This document shows, piece by piece, positions 25,729-35,612 of a DNA stretch of 64,000 bases; within the stretch, counting starts at the first letter, position 1, and every line of letters begins with the position of its first letter. A program made the position numbers and the translations under genes. The notes under the pieces were generated by a model. The model was given only the letters and a program-made list of their open reading frames with translations. It did not search any database and was not told the DNA's origin. Location: positions 575,622 to 639,621 of the forward strand of contig JAMWFC010000086.1 in NCBI GenBank assembly GCA_027475525.1, in the 5' to 3' direction. The stretch comes from Macrolepiota albuminosa (Eukaryota; Basidiomycota; Agaricomycetes; Agaricales; Agaricaceae).

Positions 25729-27211
25729 TCATGGTCGCCGAACTTCACTCGTTGCGATATTCAAAGCAGTATTGATCGTAACTGAACGAGTTTGGTATCT
25801 GCCGCTACTGCTTCCCTTGGCGCCATGTTGACTTCCTATTTTGCGTTTTTCATCACGACTCCCTTCACCAGGGGCATTGTACCTTGATTCTCTCGGTCCT
25901 AGTTCATTGCCCTTGCTGCTGCTACCATCTCCGTTTTCCTCGCTGTCGCTATTGGTGGCGAAAACCTTCCGTTCCCTAAAGCTGGGAGGGATTTTTACTT
26001 TCGTCCAACGATCATAAATACCTACGATTAAACTCAGCGTCTGCCTGTCGTGATGTCTAAGGGCTTCCGGGAGCGTCCTGATATCAATTTGAGACTCTCG
26101 CAATTTTGTTACCAAATTCCAAATGATGAAATGTGGCTTGACATGTGAGTGCAAGATGGGCAATTGGTCGTAAGGTGGATAATATACGGTCACTGGATTA
26201 GCAGTCGACGCATCCTGCGTTAAATCGTTGTTTCCCAATCGAAGAATAGGCCTTTTCATTGTGGGAAACGGAAGGAATGCGTATCTGAAGCTTTGCTCTT
26301 CCTCGCCATACATTTCCTTGACTTGAGGTAACGTTGTATTCTCATAGGAATGATAAGTCACGTACTTCGATGGGATTTTGAACAGTAAATTTTGTGCCAC
26401 TAAGCTTCTTGATATACACATCGTCCAAAGGCAACAGTGCCCAATGACCTCTATCAAATGAAAGATGAAGAGACGCGTCAACTGTTGGCAAAATTTAGAC
26501 AGTTGTAGGGCTATATTGAAACACTAAGACACGTACGATTCATCATGTTGTATCTGGAATGTAGGTTCAATCCATGATATTTGTAACCCCAAGAGTACTC
26601 TAACATCATCATCTATTGGTCATACCGAAATAAAAAAACAGTTACTGTCAGAAAATAGATAGCCTCACCACGTTGTCCTTGCCCACGACATTTTGGGCGA
26701 TGACGTGGCAAGTTTGTAGAGAGGTGGAATAGTCATTTAGAAGGGACACCAGGCAAAATCCAAGAGATTCTGCTTCTGAAAATTCCAGTTCCGGCGCTGC
26801 TGCACAGGCAGCGTCCCGAACAGCTTCTTTCTGTTGGCTCGAAAGTGATTTTATCGTAATCCGTTTTTGCGGTGTGACGAGGGACTTCGATAGAACACTT
26901 TTCTCTGATGCTTCCTCGTTGCCAGATATCTTCTCATCCGACGTTTCATCAGATGAGTGATAATTATGGGAAGGAAGAACGTCAACACAGTCATCGCACT
27001 TGCAATTGATGCATCTTCCAACGGCCTGGATCTTCCTACACCTCTGGCAGGAACACGACTGACAAAAATTGTAGGAAATCAAAGATGTAGGACGTGAGGT
27101 TTCTCGTTGGCTCCCTTTGGGTCCCATAATTGAAGGACTATGTGGGGAATGTGCTAAAGGTTCATATTCGAGCTGACCTCGAAATCGATTATCATCAGGT
27201 TTGAACTCCAC
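25729..27211 (-). CDS. HNH_2-like family protein with Cys-rich N-terminus
   Basis: Third member of the local family. Exons inferred: about 26669-27211, 26537-26612, 26366-26481, 25729-26316. The 76- and 116-bp exons equal those of the sister genes. Unlike them it keeps the HNH-type residues: TCHVIAQ (first His) and SLHLSFDRGHWALLPLDD (LHxxFD). Upstream is a cysteine cluster, CQSCSCQRCRKIQ followed by CINCKCDDC, that could bind zinc. The C-terminal part has LPILHSHVKPHFIIWNL, then a basic Ser/Gly-rich tail. The N-terminus is unsettled: the frame opens at a GTG, the first internal ATG is at 27127, and a possible upstream exon (27245-27547, MFRTSSTLDLRIDC...) may belong to it. The product could be a DNA-cutting or DNA-binding protein, but this is inference. 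Confidence 0.55.
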
Positions 27212-27959
27212 GTGTTATTTCCGAATTTGAAGAACAAAAAATACCTAAGAGAACTTCGTTTGTTTCCTATTGTGGGGCCAGAGAGCTGTAAGACATAGTG
27301 CGGACACCAACACAATTACATGTAGCCTTATAAATAGAGTCGTGTCGGGGACGACCTTCATCATGAGTCTGGGCCAAGGCAAAAGAATACACATATCCAG
27401 TAGAATTGGAACCCGAATGCGAGAAGTTTCGGCAGAATCGATTGTTTGTGTCAGATTGATCGTCAGGGTTGCGTGGGGCAACAACGGACCAGAATATCGA
27501 GGAGTGCAATCTATCCTCAGGTCCAATGTACTAGAAGTTCGAAACATCGCGTCTCCGTTGTTGTGACTATGATGTCTCAAAGATGGTGGCAGTCCAAGCC
27601 ATCGAATTATGTCCAAGAAGGTACATGCGTACTGGCGCCAATTTGTGGGCGCTGAATGATAAGATCAATCCGCGGTAGGGCGATCAAGCAGGGAGGAAGG
27701 GTCTCTTTGAGTTCCTTTTTAAACTCCAGAGCTAAAAAAAGGCAGGAAGCGGAGAAAAGCTTTGAACGCAGAATGCTTAGCAAAAAATGAAGATTGAGGG
27801 ACACAACTGGAAGTTGATGGACCGGCCGGGCCGCTTTCCTTTAGCGAGTGGCGGCAATCGCCGAAAGTCACATTGTCTGCGAAGCATCTGCTGGGTAAGT
27901 ACTCACTGCAGCTGCGAGACACGCTCCCAATCACACGAGCTGTATTCTGCATTGAGTGA

Positions 27960-27968
27960 CATATATAA
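27960..27968 (+). promoter_or_regulatory. TATA box of PEBP-like paralogue 2
   Basis: CATATATAAAGG lies about 46 bp before the ATG at 28014. Confidence 0.55.
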
Positions 27969-28013
27969 AGGGCAAGATGTAGTCGTTTATGACATCCAAC
28001 TTATACTTATACA

Positions 28014-28809
28014 ATGCTTCTCCTATTAAATCTTCTTCTGTCTTTCGCTGGATTGGCTATCAGCCAAGATCGTAGCTTGTCCAGCGTAAAACAGGCTTTT
28101 GAGGCTGCATCTGTGAGCATATTTTTCCCATTTAATGAAGCCTTCTCGAGTTGACCTACTAAACTAGATCCCATCGGATTTGTTCATTAATTTCAACCCA
28201 AAAGCACTCCTAGAAGTCACTTTTCCTCAGCCCTCAGGCAATTCAATCACTCTGAGTGCAGGCGTTCAAGTGCCTAGGAACGGTAGGTAGCATTCAGTCG
28301 CAGATAATGAGGTACTCACGCGCGTGTACTTCAGCCACCGTAGGTCCACCAACCTTCAGCGCCGTAGGCGACATAGGAATTGGTCCCTTCGTTATCGCGA
28401 CTGTTGACCCCGACGCGCCTACGCCACAGGACCCTACGAATGCTCAGATCCGGCACTTCCTTGGGCCGAACTTCTTCCCCCCTCAAGGCACTATTAGCCG
28501 CAACCAAGCTCTCATGAACAGGACCCCCGCGCTCACTGAATTCCACCAGCCAACTCCTCCTGCTGGTTCTGACGCCCACCGGTACGTCTTAACAACGTAT
28601 TTTTCCTTCGCACACTGATCCTTTTACTTGATCATAGATATATCTTCCTCATGTTCAATCAACCTGAATTCTTCAATGCGCAGAGACTTGTCACTTCTAC
28701 CACGCCTACCAACCTATTCAATATCAGTGAATTTGCGGCAGCTACAGGACTTGGAGATCCAATCGCTGGCACTTTCATGCGCGTCGCTCCTGACCCAACA
28801 GCGGTTTGA
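28014..28809 (+). CDS. Secreted PEBP-like protein, paralogue 2
   Basis: Four exons (28014-28112, 28168-28282, 28335-28581, 28638-28809) give 210 residues. Signal peptide MLLLLNLLLSFAGLAISQ. The family motif VDPDAPTPQDP and IRHFLGPNF are in exon 3; the HR of SDAHR is split across intron 3 and followed by YIFLMFNQPEFFN; the end is GDPIAGTFMRVAPDPTAV. The first intron has a textbook branch site (CTACTAAAC) shortly before the acceptor. Intron positions match paralogue 1 exactly, and the two proteins are alike over their whole length, so they arose by duplication. They lie in opposite orientation on either side of the HNH_2-like cluster. Possible roles are lipid binding or protease inhibition outside the cell. 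Confidence 0.87.
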
Positions 28810-30456
28810 ATTTCAATTCAGAAGCGAAAGAAATTTAACCCTGGACTAATCATGTATTTTTTTTGGACAATTCATTGCGAATTTCTCTAAGTTTCGTATT
28901 CGTTCTGTGGCTGTTTAATCGGACTCTACGACTTTTTAGACTTGCGCCGACACTATACATATAAGTGCAGTGACAAATCTAAGTCAGATGCATCCGGCCG
29001 TTAGCTTCTTGCCCTTTTCAATCGTACTATCTCGTCCAGTACTCTGCACCTGGCTTCAGAAATTATATGTCATCAACTCGTTCATTGGGATCATTCCCCT
29101 CGGGACTTGCCTTCGGCATGCTGGTACCTATTCTGATGAGAGATCGCGAACGTGCGTTAGTGTGCGTACTGGACCGGAGTAAGTCTCCTAATATTAGCAT
29201 AGGTACATCCACGCACTTTCAGAAAGCCATCAAGATCCGTATGTATGACGTTGAATCGTGTTCTCCTTGGGGCTTGCTTTCGCTGCCGACCAGTCTTTAA
29301 AGGGCACACGCTTTCTGCAGCTTGCTCTCAGTGTTCTCGATCATGAAAGTACGATGTTGCGTACACGACTGCGCACAATGGAGCTTGTGACTTGTTTCAT
29401 AAGGACTCTCACACACGTCAATATTCTCGGCCGGTCTCATGGTGATTGTTCTCCCAATACATGCTGTGAGAGCACTGAACAGCTGAGTATCTGTTCTAGA
29501 TTTTCTCATGTCAACTTCAGTTCATCGCACGCATCGTCTTCCTGATTCTGCTCTCATAATGATCCAAATGTCTTTTAAAGCCTAGTTCTGTCGGGCAGGA
29601 CCGCATAAAGTCAGCCATACATTGCTTCTCTGAACAACCATTCGGACTCGCCCATCAAAGCAAGGCATCACTCTCACTGACAGGCACCGTCGGCTCACCA
29701 ACGTTAACATAAACGACATTGGCCCTTCGCTGTCGCCGACCATAAAAATCAACACCCCACCCCAGCGCCCTTGAACACAGTTCCGGCACCTTCGTATGCG
29801 CAAGACGTCCTAACAGTCAGCAGCACGTGGGAACTCTCGTAAATAGGACCACTGCGGGATTTCCGCCTCTCTTCTGCTGCGGCCTGCTTTTCTGCTGCGC
29901 ATGCTTTTTCTGCTGCGGCGTGCTTCTTGTCAATTTTTTGTGACTTTTGGGAGTGCGTCTCATGATTATTATTTTTGTCTTGTTCGCCTGCGAGAGTTTC
30001 AACGCCTAAATACTCATAATTCCACTACGCCTCCTACGAACTTTTGATACACCGTCCTTTCGACAAATATATATGAGACCTTGGAGTTTGAATACTTGCG
30101 TGCTGAGACTTTTTTGTGTGGTTGTTCCTGAGCAGGTGGCGGCTTGCTCTTGAACACGGGGCATAACATGCAAATGGCTAAATTCGAATTTGTTGAGTGG
30201 AATTACTGCAGAACCGCCTTACCATTCCGCAGGTGATGAGGAACAAGGAGCTTCTTTATCTTAGAATCGTCGTCGATTTCCAGCTGTGCAGAACGCTCGA
30301 TACATTCATTCAAACTATGTTTTATTCGATTGTAAGGGGATAACCTAGTGAGGAGTGTTTCGATCTTAGTAGCAATAGTGCATCAACTCAGCTGCAACAT
30401 TCCTTCTGTATTCAATCTACTTCAATAGCAAACTAGCGGTTTAGTAAAGACAGCGT
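28810..30456. other. Intergenic, no supported gene
   Basis: Short unsupported ORFs only. A small run of TTCTGCTGCGG-like units at about 29870-29930 is a local imperfect repeat; the ORF across it (29817-30002, minus) is Lys/Gln-rich because of that repeat. Confidence 0.45.
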
Positions 30457-31974
30457 TTAAGCATCGATCTCGAACCAATCAAACTCGTCATCCTGGGTAT
30501 TTGGCTGCTCAGAGGATGTATACTCGCCCTCACGAGCGATGACAATGAAGTCATCGATAACCTCTACTTCGACATTAATGCCTTGGACGGCGGGCATGCC
30601 ATGAGTGTTGATATTCACGGAAACGAACTCGGTGTCTTTGTTGGGAGGCGAAAACGCCTTCGTGGGTGTATCACTGGGTATAGCGACTCCAGCCTCGTTA
30701 GCCAGAGTTGTAGGTTGGACGAAGCTGGGTGCGGTCTCGGTGATATCTAGCGCAGGCTGAGCGGAACCAGCACTGGGATCGAGAGACTCATTGTACACAA
30801 CCGGAGTCCTCCATTGGTTCTTCACCTCCTTCTCAAATTCCTCCGACGCTGCATACGCAAAGTCCTGGCAAGGATATATAAGACGGTTGGCAGTGCTTCC
30901 CCATCCAGCAGGGAAGGAGGGAAGGCAGTCATGTTCAGCAGGAGAAGTCAATGTTCCTCCAACAATGGCAAACTCGTCATCCTGGGTATTTGGCTGCTCA
31001 GAAGATGTATACTCGCCCTCACGAGCAATGCCATCGATGGCCTCTGCTTTGACATTAACGCCTTGGACGGCGGGCATGTCGCGAGTGTTGAGATTCACGG
31101 AAACAAACTCGGTGTCTTGGTTGGGAGGCGAAAACGCCTTCGTGGGTGTATCACTGGGTATAGCGACTCCAGCCTCGTTAGCTAGAGCTGCAGGTTGGAC
31201 GAGGCTGGGTGCAGGCTCGATGATATCTAGCGCAGGGTGTGCGGAACCAGCACTGGGATGGAGAGACTCATTGTAAATAACCGGAGTCCTCCATTGGTTC
31301 TTCACCTCCTTCTCAAATTCCTCCAACGCTGCATATGCAAAGTCCTGGCGAGGATATATAAGACGATTGACAGTGCTTCCCGATCCAGCAGGGAAGGAGG
31401 GAAGGCAGTCATGTTCAGCAGGAGAAGTCAATGTTCCTCCAACAATGGCAAACTCGTCATCCTGGGTATTTGGCTGTTCAGAGGATGTATACTCGCCCTC
31501 GCGAGCAATGGCAATAAAACCATCGATAGCCTCTGCTTCGACATTAATGCCTTGGACGGCAGGCATGTCATGAGTGTCGAGATTCACGGAAACGAACTCG
31601 TTGTCTTTGTTAGGAGGCGAAAACGCATTCGTGCGTGTATCACTGGGTATAGCGACTCCAGCCTCGTTAGCCAGAGTTGTAGGTTGGACGAGGCTGGGTG
31701 CAGGCTCGATGATATCTAGCGCAGGCTGTGTGGAACCTGCACCTGGATAGAGAGACTCATTATACATAACCGGAGTCCTCCATTGGTTCTTCACCTCCTC
31801 CTCAAATTCCTCCAACGCTACACACGCGAAGTCCTGGGCAGTGCTTCCCGATCTAGCAGAGAAGGAGGGAAGGCAGTCATGTTCAACAATGACGGGTGTT
31901 TTGTCGGAGAAGAGACAAGGGGTAGGAACACTATACTTGTGTTCAGGAGCCCGGAGTGAAAGTTGGTTCAGCAT
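30457..31974 (-). CDS. Protein of three long internal repeats, unknown function
   Basis: A single open frame of 505 codons starting MLNQLSLRAPEH. After a 30-residue leader it consists of three units (about residues 31-186, 187-346, 347-505), each beginning EHDCLPSF and containing ALEEFEKEVKNQWRTPV, PALDIIEPAPSLVQP, LANEAGVAIPSDT, FVSVNL, DMPAVQG, AREGEYTSSEQPNTQDDEF. The units keep frame although they differ by small in-frame indels (unit 1 lacks a NRLIYPR-type insert; unit 2 is shorter near IDGIAREG), which argues that protein sequence is under selection. The last unit ends DDEFDWFEIDA. There is no signal peptide or membrane segment, and it is acidic overall. I do not recognise the family. 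A TATA-like GGTTATAAAC lies about 60 bp upstream (32032-32041). An upstream exon is possible. Confidence 0.6.
   Translation of the reverse strand: MLNQLSLRAPEHKYSVPTPCLFSDKTPVIVEHDCLPSFSARSGSTAQDFACVALEEFEEEVKNQWRTPVMYNESLYPGAGSTQPALDIIEPAPSLVQPTTLANEAGVAIPSDTRTNAFSPPNKDNEFVSVNLDTHDMPAVQGINVEAEAIDGFIAIAREGEYTSSEQPNTQDDEFAIVGGTLTSPAEHDCLPSFPAGSGSTVNRLIYPRQDFAYAALEEFEKEVKNQWRTPVIYNESLHPSAGSAHPALDIIEPAPSLVQPAALANEAGVAIPSDTPTKAFSPPNQDTEFVSVNLNTRDMPAVQGVNVKAEAIDGIAREGEYTSSEQPNTQDDEFAIVGGTLTSPAEHDCLPSFPAGWGSTANRLIYPCQDFAYAASEEFEKEVKNQWRTPVVYNESLDPSAGSAQPALDITETAPSFVQPTTLANEAGVAIPSDTPTKAFSPPNKDTEFVSVNINTHGMPAVQGINVEVEVIDDFIVIAREGEYTSSEQPNTQDDEFDWFEIDA
30470..31895 (-). repeat. Three tandem ~480-bp coding repeats
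   Basis: Identical landmarks such as GAAGGCAGTCATGTTCA recur at about 30921, 31401 and 31869 (spacing 480 and 468). Copies are roughly 90% alike by eye and preserve the reading frame. Confidence 0.85.
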
Positions 31975-32660
31975 GTCCCGTTGCAGCAGAGGGGTCGCGA
32001 GAATGTATCATTCTGGTGGTGAACTGGTGAGTGTTTATAACCTCCCTAGGTATCACGACAACTTGAAGTCAGGATATGGTGTGGTATTTCCTAATGGGTT
32101 TGTTTATAGAACCGAATCTATCTATCTATCTATCTATAACTATAACTTAACTATATATAATGCGACGACGCCTGGGAAATGATCTGATTAGTCAGTTCTG
32201 ACTAAGGCTGACAAAGAATTGCCTTTTGCGTTTGTTTTTTGGTAGATGTGTGTATAAAATGCTTAAAGAATTCAGATAAAATCACTGAAAAATCAGAAAA
32301 AATTCAAGGTCTACTGATACACTGATTGTGAATTTTTTGAGGTTTATAAATGCTTTAAGAAATCTGAAAAATTCAAGAAAAATTCATTGCTCTGTTTTTC
32401 AGGAGATGTTAGTGGAAAATGCTCAAATAATTCTAGGAAAATCACCAGAAAATCAGGAAAAATTCAAAGGCTACTAATATACTGATTATTATTTTTTTTT
32501 TTTCAAAATTTATAAATGCTGAATAAAATCTGAAAAATTCAAGAAAAATTCAATTTAGCTTACAATAATGCTTTGAGAGTTGTGAAATGCGGAGGCCTTA
32601 ACCGAACGAAGTGAGGTTGAGGCTGGGAATGAGCACTGAGTTCTCTATACATACTTGGAG

Positions 32661-32687
32661 CCCTAACCGAACGAAGTGAGGTTAGGG
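32661..32687. repeat. Hairpin with CCCTAACC/GGTTAGGG arms
   Basis: An 8-bp perfect inverted repeat around an 11-nt loop GAACGAAGTGA. The equivalent site in the second unit, 33275-33301, has the same arms but the loop in the opposite orientation. Confidence 0.7.
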
Positions 32688-32709
32688 TGGAGGCTTAGTT
32701 GGGGGGGGT

Positions 32710-32770
32710 TTGGGGGCGAAGCCCCCAACGAGCTACGAAATTCGTGCCGAAGGCACGAATCGTAGCTCGT
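32710..32770. repeat. Two adjacent GAA-loop hairpins
   Basis: TTGGGGGC-GAA-GCCCCCAA (32710-32728) is followed at once by a 19-bp stem with a 2-nt bulge and again a GAA loop (32728-32770, apex GTGCC-GAA-GGCAC). They are absent from the second 600-bp unit, so they were either gained by unit 1 or lost from unit 2. Confidence 0.7.
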
Positions 32771-33353
32771 CTATATAGAATGGGACGACGCCTGGGAATT
32801 GATTGATTAGTCAGTTCTGACTAAGGCTGACAAAGAATTGCCTTTTTCGTTTGTTTTTTGGTAGATGTGTGTATAAAATGCTTGAAATTTCAAAGGAAAT
32901 CACTGAAAAATCAGAAAAAATTCAAAGGCTACTGATACACTGATTGTGAATTTTTTGAGGTTTATAAATGCTTAAAGAAATCTGAAAATTTCAAGAAAAA
33001 TTCAATTGCTCTGTTTTTCAGGAGATGTTAGTGGAAAATGCTCAAATAATTCCAGGAAATTTACCAGAAAATGAAGAAAAATTCAAATGCTACTAATATA
33101 CTGATTTTTAATTTTTTAAAGATTTATAAATGCTGAATAAAATCCAAAAGATTCAAGAAAATTTCAATTTAGCTTACAATAATGCTTTGAAAGTTGTGAA
33201 ATGCGGAGGCCGTAACCAAACAAAGTGAGGTTGAGGCCGGGAATAAGCACTGAGTTCTCTATACATACTTGGAGCCCTAACTTCACTTTGTTTGGTTAGG
33301 GTGGATGATCTCTGACTCTCTTACATAAGTAAGAGAAAGGGTTCTTTAACATG

Positions 33354-33846
33354 CACTGCTGGCACTGAAAAGTATTTCTATTGGAAAAAGTACAAAGAAA
33401 CCTGTTATACCACTTCTACGTTGTTTTTTCCCAAGAAATATATCAATATTTCCCCACTAAAATAGTTAGAAAAATTTTCACCTTTTTTCCAACTTTTTCC
33501 CAATGAAAAATACTATTTTTTTACCATTCTTTTCCTAGAAATAGTGCATTTTTTAGGAAAAAAGTGTGAAAAAGCAGCATTTTTTCAGAAAAACATTTTA
33601 CCATTCTTTTCCTAGAAATAGTGCATTTTTTAGGAAAAAAGTGTGAAAAAGCAGCATTTTTTCAGAAAAACAGTGGCAAAAGATGACATTTTTCCTTGTA
33701 AAACAGTTGAGAAAAAGATAAACATTTTTCTAAATATTTTGATGAGAAAATGCTTACATATTTCTTGAGTAAGCACCACATAGAAGTGGTATAACAGGTT
33801 TCTTTTGTATATTTTCCAATGGAAATACTTTTCAGTGCCAGCAGTG
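33354..33846. mobile_element. CACTA-type miniature element, copy 1
   Basis: Starts CACTGCTGGCACTG and ends CAGTGCCAGCAGTG; the inverted ends extend imperfectly for over 80 bp. Flanked by ATG (33351-33353 and 33847-33849), a 3-bp target duplication as made by CACTA/EnSpm transposases. No coding capacity (493 bp). Contains one exact 77-bp tandem duplication. A second copy in opposite orientation is at 49015-49509. Confidence 0.8.
33519..33672. repeat. Exact 77-bp tandem duplication (a)
   Basis: 33519-33595 equals 33596-33672 base for base. Inside the first miniature element; the opposite-orientation copy at 49015 lacks a duplication at this place. Confidence 0.9.
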
Positions 33847-34473
33847 ATGCTTGAACGTCTCAGTTCCTCACAAGTTTACTGCAGATCATGTGATGCTCTA
33901 GAATGTTCTAGAAGTTTCTATTAATTTCCTTATTAGTTCTATTAAGTCCTTATATAGTAGTTCCCAGAGACACCAGGCCTGGCTTCTCAAGAACAGCCTT
34001 CACCTTGTACCCAACAAATGGCATGGCTGAATATAATGGTACTGTAAGTAAAAGTAAAAAGCAATTGCGGTGACTATTAGATGTGAGTCATGAAGTTTCA
34101 TATATCACGAGGTACAGTGGCTCAAAAAACTGTTCCAATGTTTCATACTTTTTGAAAGATGACATTGGCATGAAGGATGGGAAGTATGTAAAATCCTGAT
34201 TAAATCATGTAAAATACTATGGCATCGTAGCTACAGAATGAATCTAGGTTTATGTAATCAAGATCAAAACTGATGGAGCAATAGCCATTTTAAAATATTC
34301 ACTCATTGGGACAGTTTTTTGAGCATCTCTAATTTTTCAGGTTTATCTCTATTTTACTCAGAAATAAAGAGTAAGTTGCATGTGGAAATATAAACAAAGT
34401 CATGTGACCATGTTTAAATATATTTGGGAGTAGTTCAAGCTGGTTGAACCACATCTTGACCTTCAACACTATC

Positions 34474-35612
34474 ATGAAACCTATTCCTTCTGCACAACAC
34501 TCTACTGTTGCTTCTCTTCTTGCTCAAAGGTACAGTGGCTCAAAAAACTGTCCCAACGTTTCATACTTTTTGAAAGATGCTGGTCAGATTAGAGCTCAAA
34601 CTGGTCTAGAAAAGTCTACTACTGAGAGGATTGGTAGAGAGTTGGAGATGGACAAGGAAAACCATTCTGGAGGCCATTCTGCTAAGCTTACTCCATGTGA
34701 TAAACAGGCTATTGTTTGACAAATCTCAACTGGGAGACTTGATACAGCTGTCCAGGCCACTAATTTTATCAACAACATCATTTCCAACCCTGTCTCTTCC
34801 AAGACTGTCTGGAATGTGTTGAAGCTGTCCAGGCCACTAATTTTATCAACAACATCATTTCCAACCCTGTCTCTTCCAAGACTGTCTGGAATGTGTTGAA
34901 GGAGAAGGGGTATTGGTCTGCTACCAAAAGAAAAGTTCCTATGCTCAAAGCTAAACATTGACAACTACAGCTTAAATGGGCTCAGAAGCATCAGAACTGG
35001 ACTATAGAGGACTGGAAAAGAGTGTTGTGGACAGATGAGACAAAGATTAACAGGATTGGGTCAGATGGGAAGCAGTATGTGTGGAAGCTACAAGGAGAAG
35101 ACATTTCAGACTGAACAACTACACCTACTGTGAAGCATGGAGGAGGGAATAATCTCATGGTATGGGGCTGTATGAGTTGGAATGGGGTAGAAAAGCTTGT
35201 AGAGGTGGTGGGGATCATGAATGCAGAGCAGTACTGTGAAATTTTAGATGATGGAGCAAAGGAGAACTTTGAGAAGTTGGAGATGGAGGAGGGTGCCTAC
35301 TACTTTCAACAGGACAATAACTCCAAACACAACTCCAAGAGGGCTGACAAGTGGTTTGAGGACAACAACTTTAATGTCCTTTGGTGGCCAGCCCAATCCC
35401 CTGATCTCAACCCTATTGAACATCTCTGGGAGTACCTCAAAGAGCAACTTAGGCAGTATGAAACACCTCCTTATGGTGTGCATGAATTATGGGAGAGGGT
35501 TGCAAAGGAGTGGGATGAAATACCACCAGAGATATGCCAAAGACTAATAGAAAGCATGCCTAGAAGGATTCAAGCAGTTATCAAGGCAAATGGAGAACAT
35601 ACAAAGTACTAG
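34474..35612 (+). pseudogene. DD34E transposase, disrupted
   Basis: Cut-and-paste transposase of the Tc1 type. The DDE triad is visible: Asp in LWTDETK, Asp in FQQDNNSKH and Glu in NPIEHLWEYLK, with 34 residues between the last two. N-terminal helix-turn-helix part begins MKPIPSAQHSTVASLLAQ. Lesions: TGA at 34717-34719, 34959-34961 and 35112-35114, each fitting a former CGA; a 77-bp tandem duplication at 34746-34899 that shifts frame; and a ~45-bp insert at about 34530-34577 that copies the element's own terminus. Removing the duplication brings the stops into one frame. The last 160 codons (from 35130) are fully open. Confidence 0.85.
34746..34899. repeat. Exact 77-bp tandem duplication (b)
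   Basis: 34746-34822 equals 34823-34899 (identity runs two bases further by chance). It lies within conserved transposase coding sequence and breaks the frame. Confidence 0.9.

Larger units (their letters stand above)
23225..25735. repeat. Segmental duplication, copy 2, interrupted by a LINE fragment
   Basis: Matches copy 1 from about 23225 to 24570, breaks at a LINE-like insert, and resumes about 25585 (GATTACCGAG..., CCAGGAGAAAT..., GTTGTCAGGTCAATA...) to about 25735. The 3' resumption is adjacent to the third family member. Confidence 0.8.
32171..33310. repeat. Direct duplication of a ~600-bp AT-rich unit with hairpins
   Basis: GATTAGTCAGTTCTGACTAA starts unit 1 near 32183 and unit 2 near 32803; the text then stays parallel through GGTAGATGTGTGTATAAAATG, AGGAGATGTTAGTGGAAAATG and TTAGCTTACAATAATGCTTTG to GAGTTCTCTATACATACTTGGAGCC (split for length). 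No coding potential. It may be a non-autonomous element or satellite. A TATC microsatellite lies just upstream at about 32125-32145. Confidence 0.8.

Noticed and set aside
30791..31719. Plus-strand ORFs repeated three times opposite the repeat protein
   Set aside because: They mirror the coding repeats of the minus-strand gene; the minus-strand frame is longer and continuous through all three units.
32661..33301. Telomere repeat (CCCTAA/TTAGGG)
   Set aside because: Only single hexamers as hairpin arms; no tandem array, so not a telomere.
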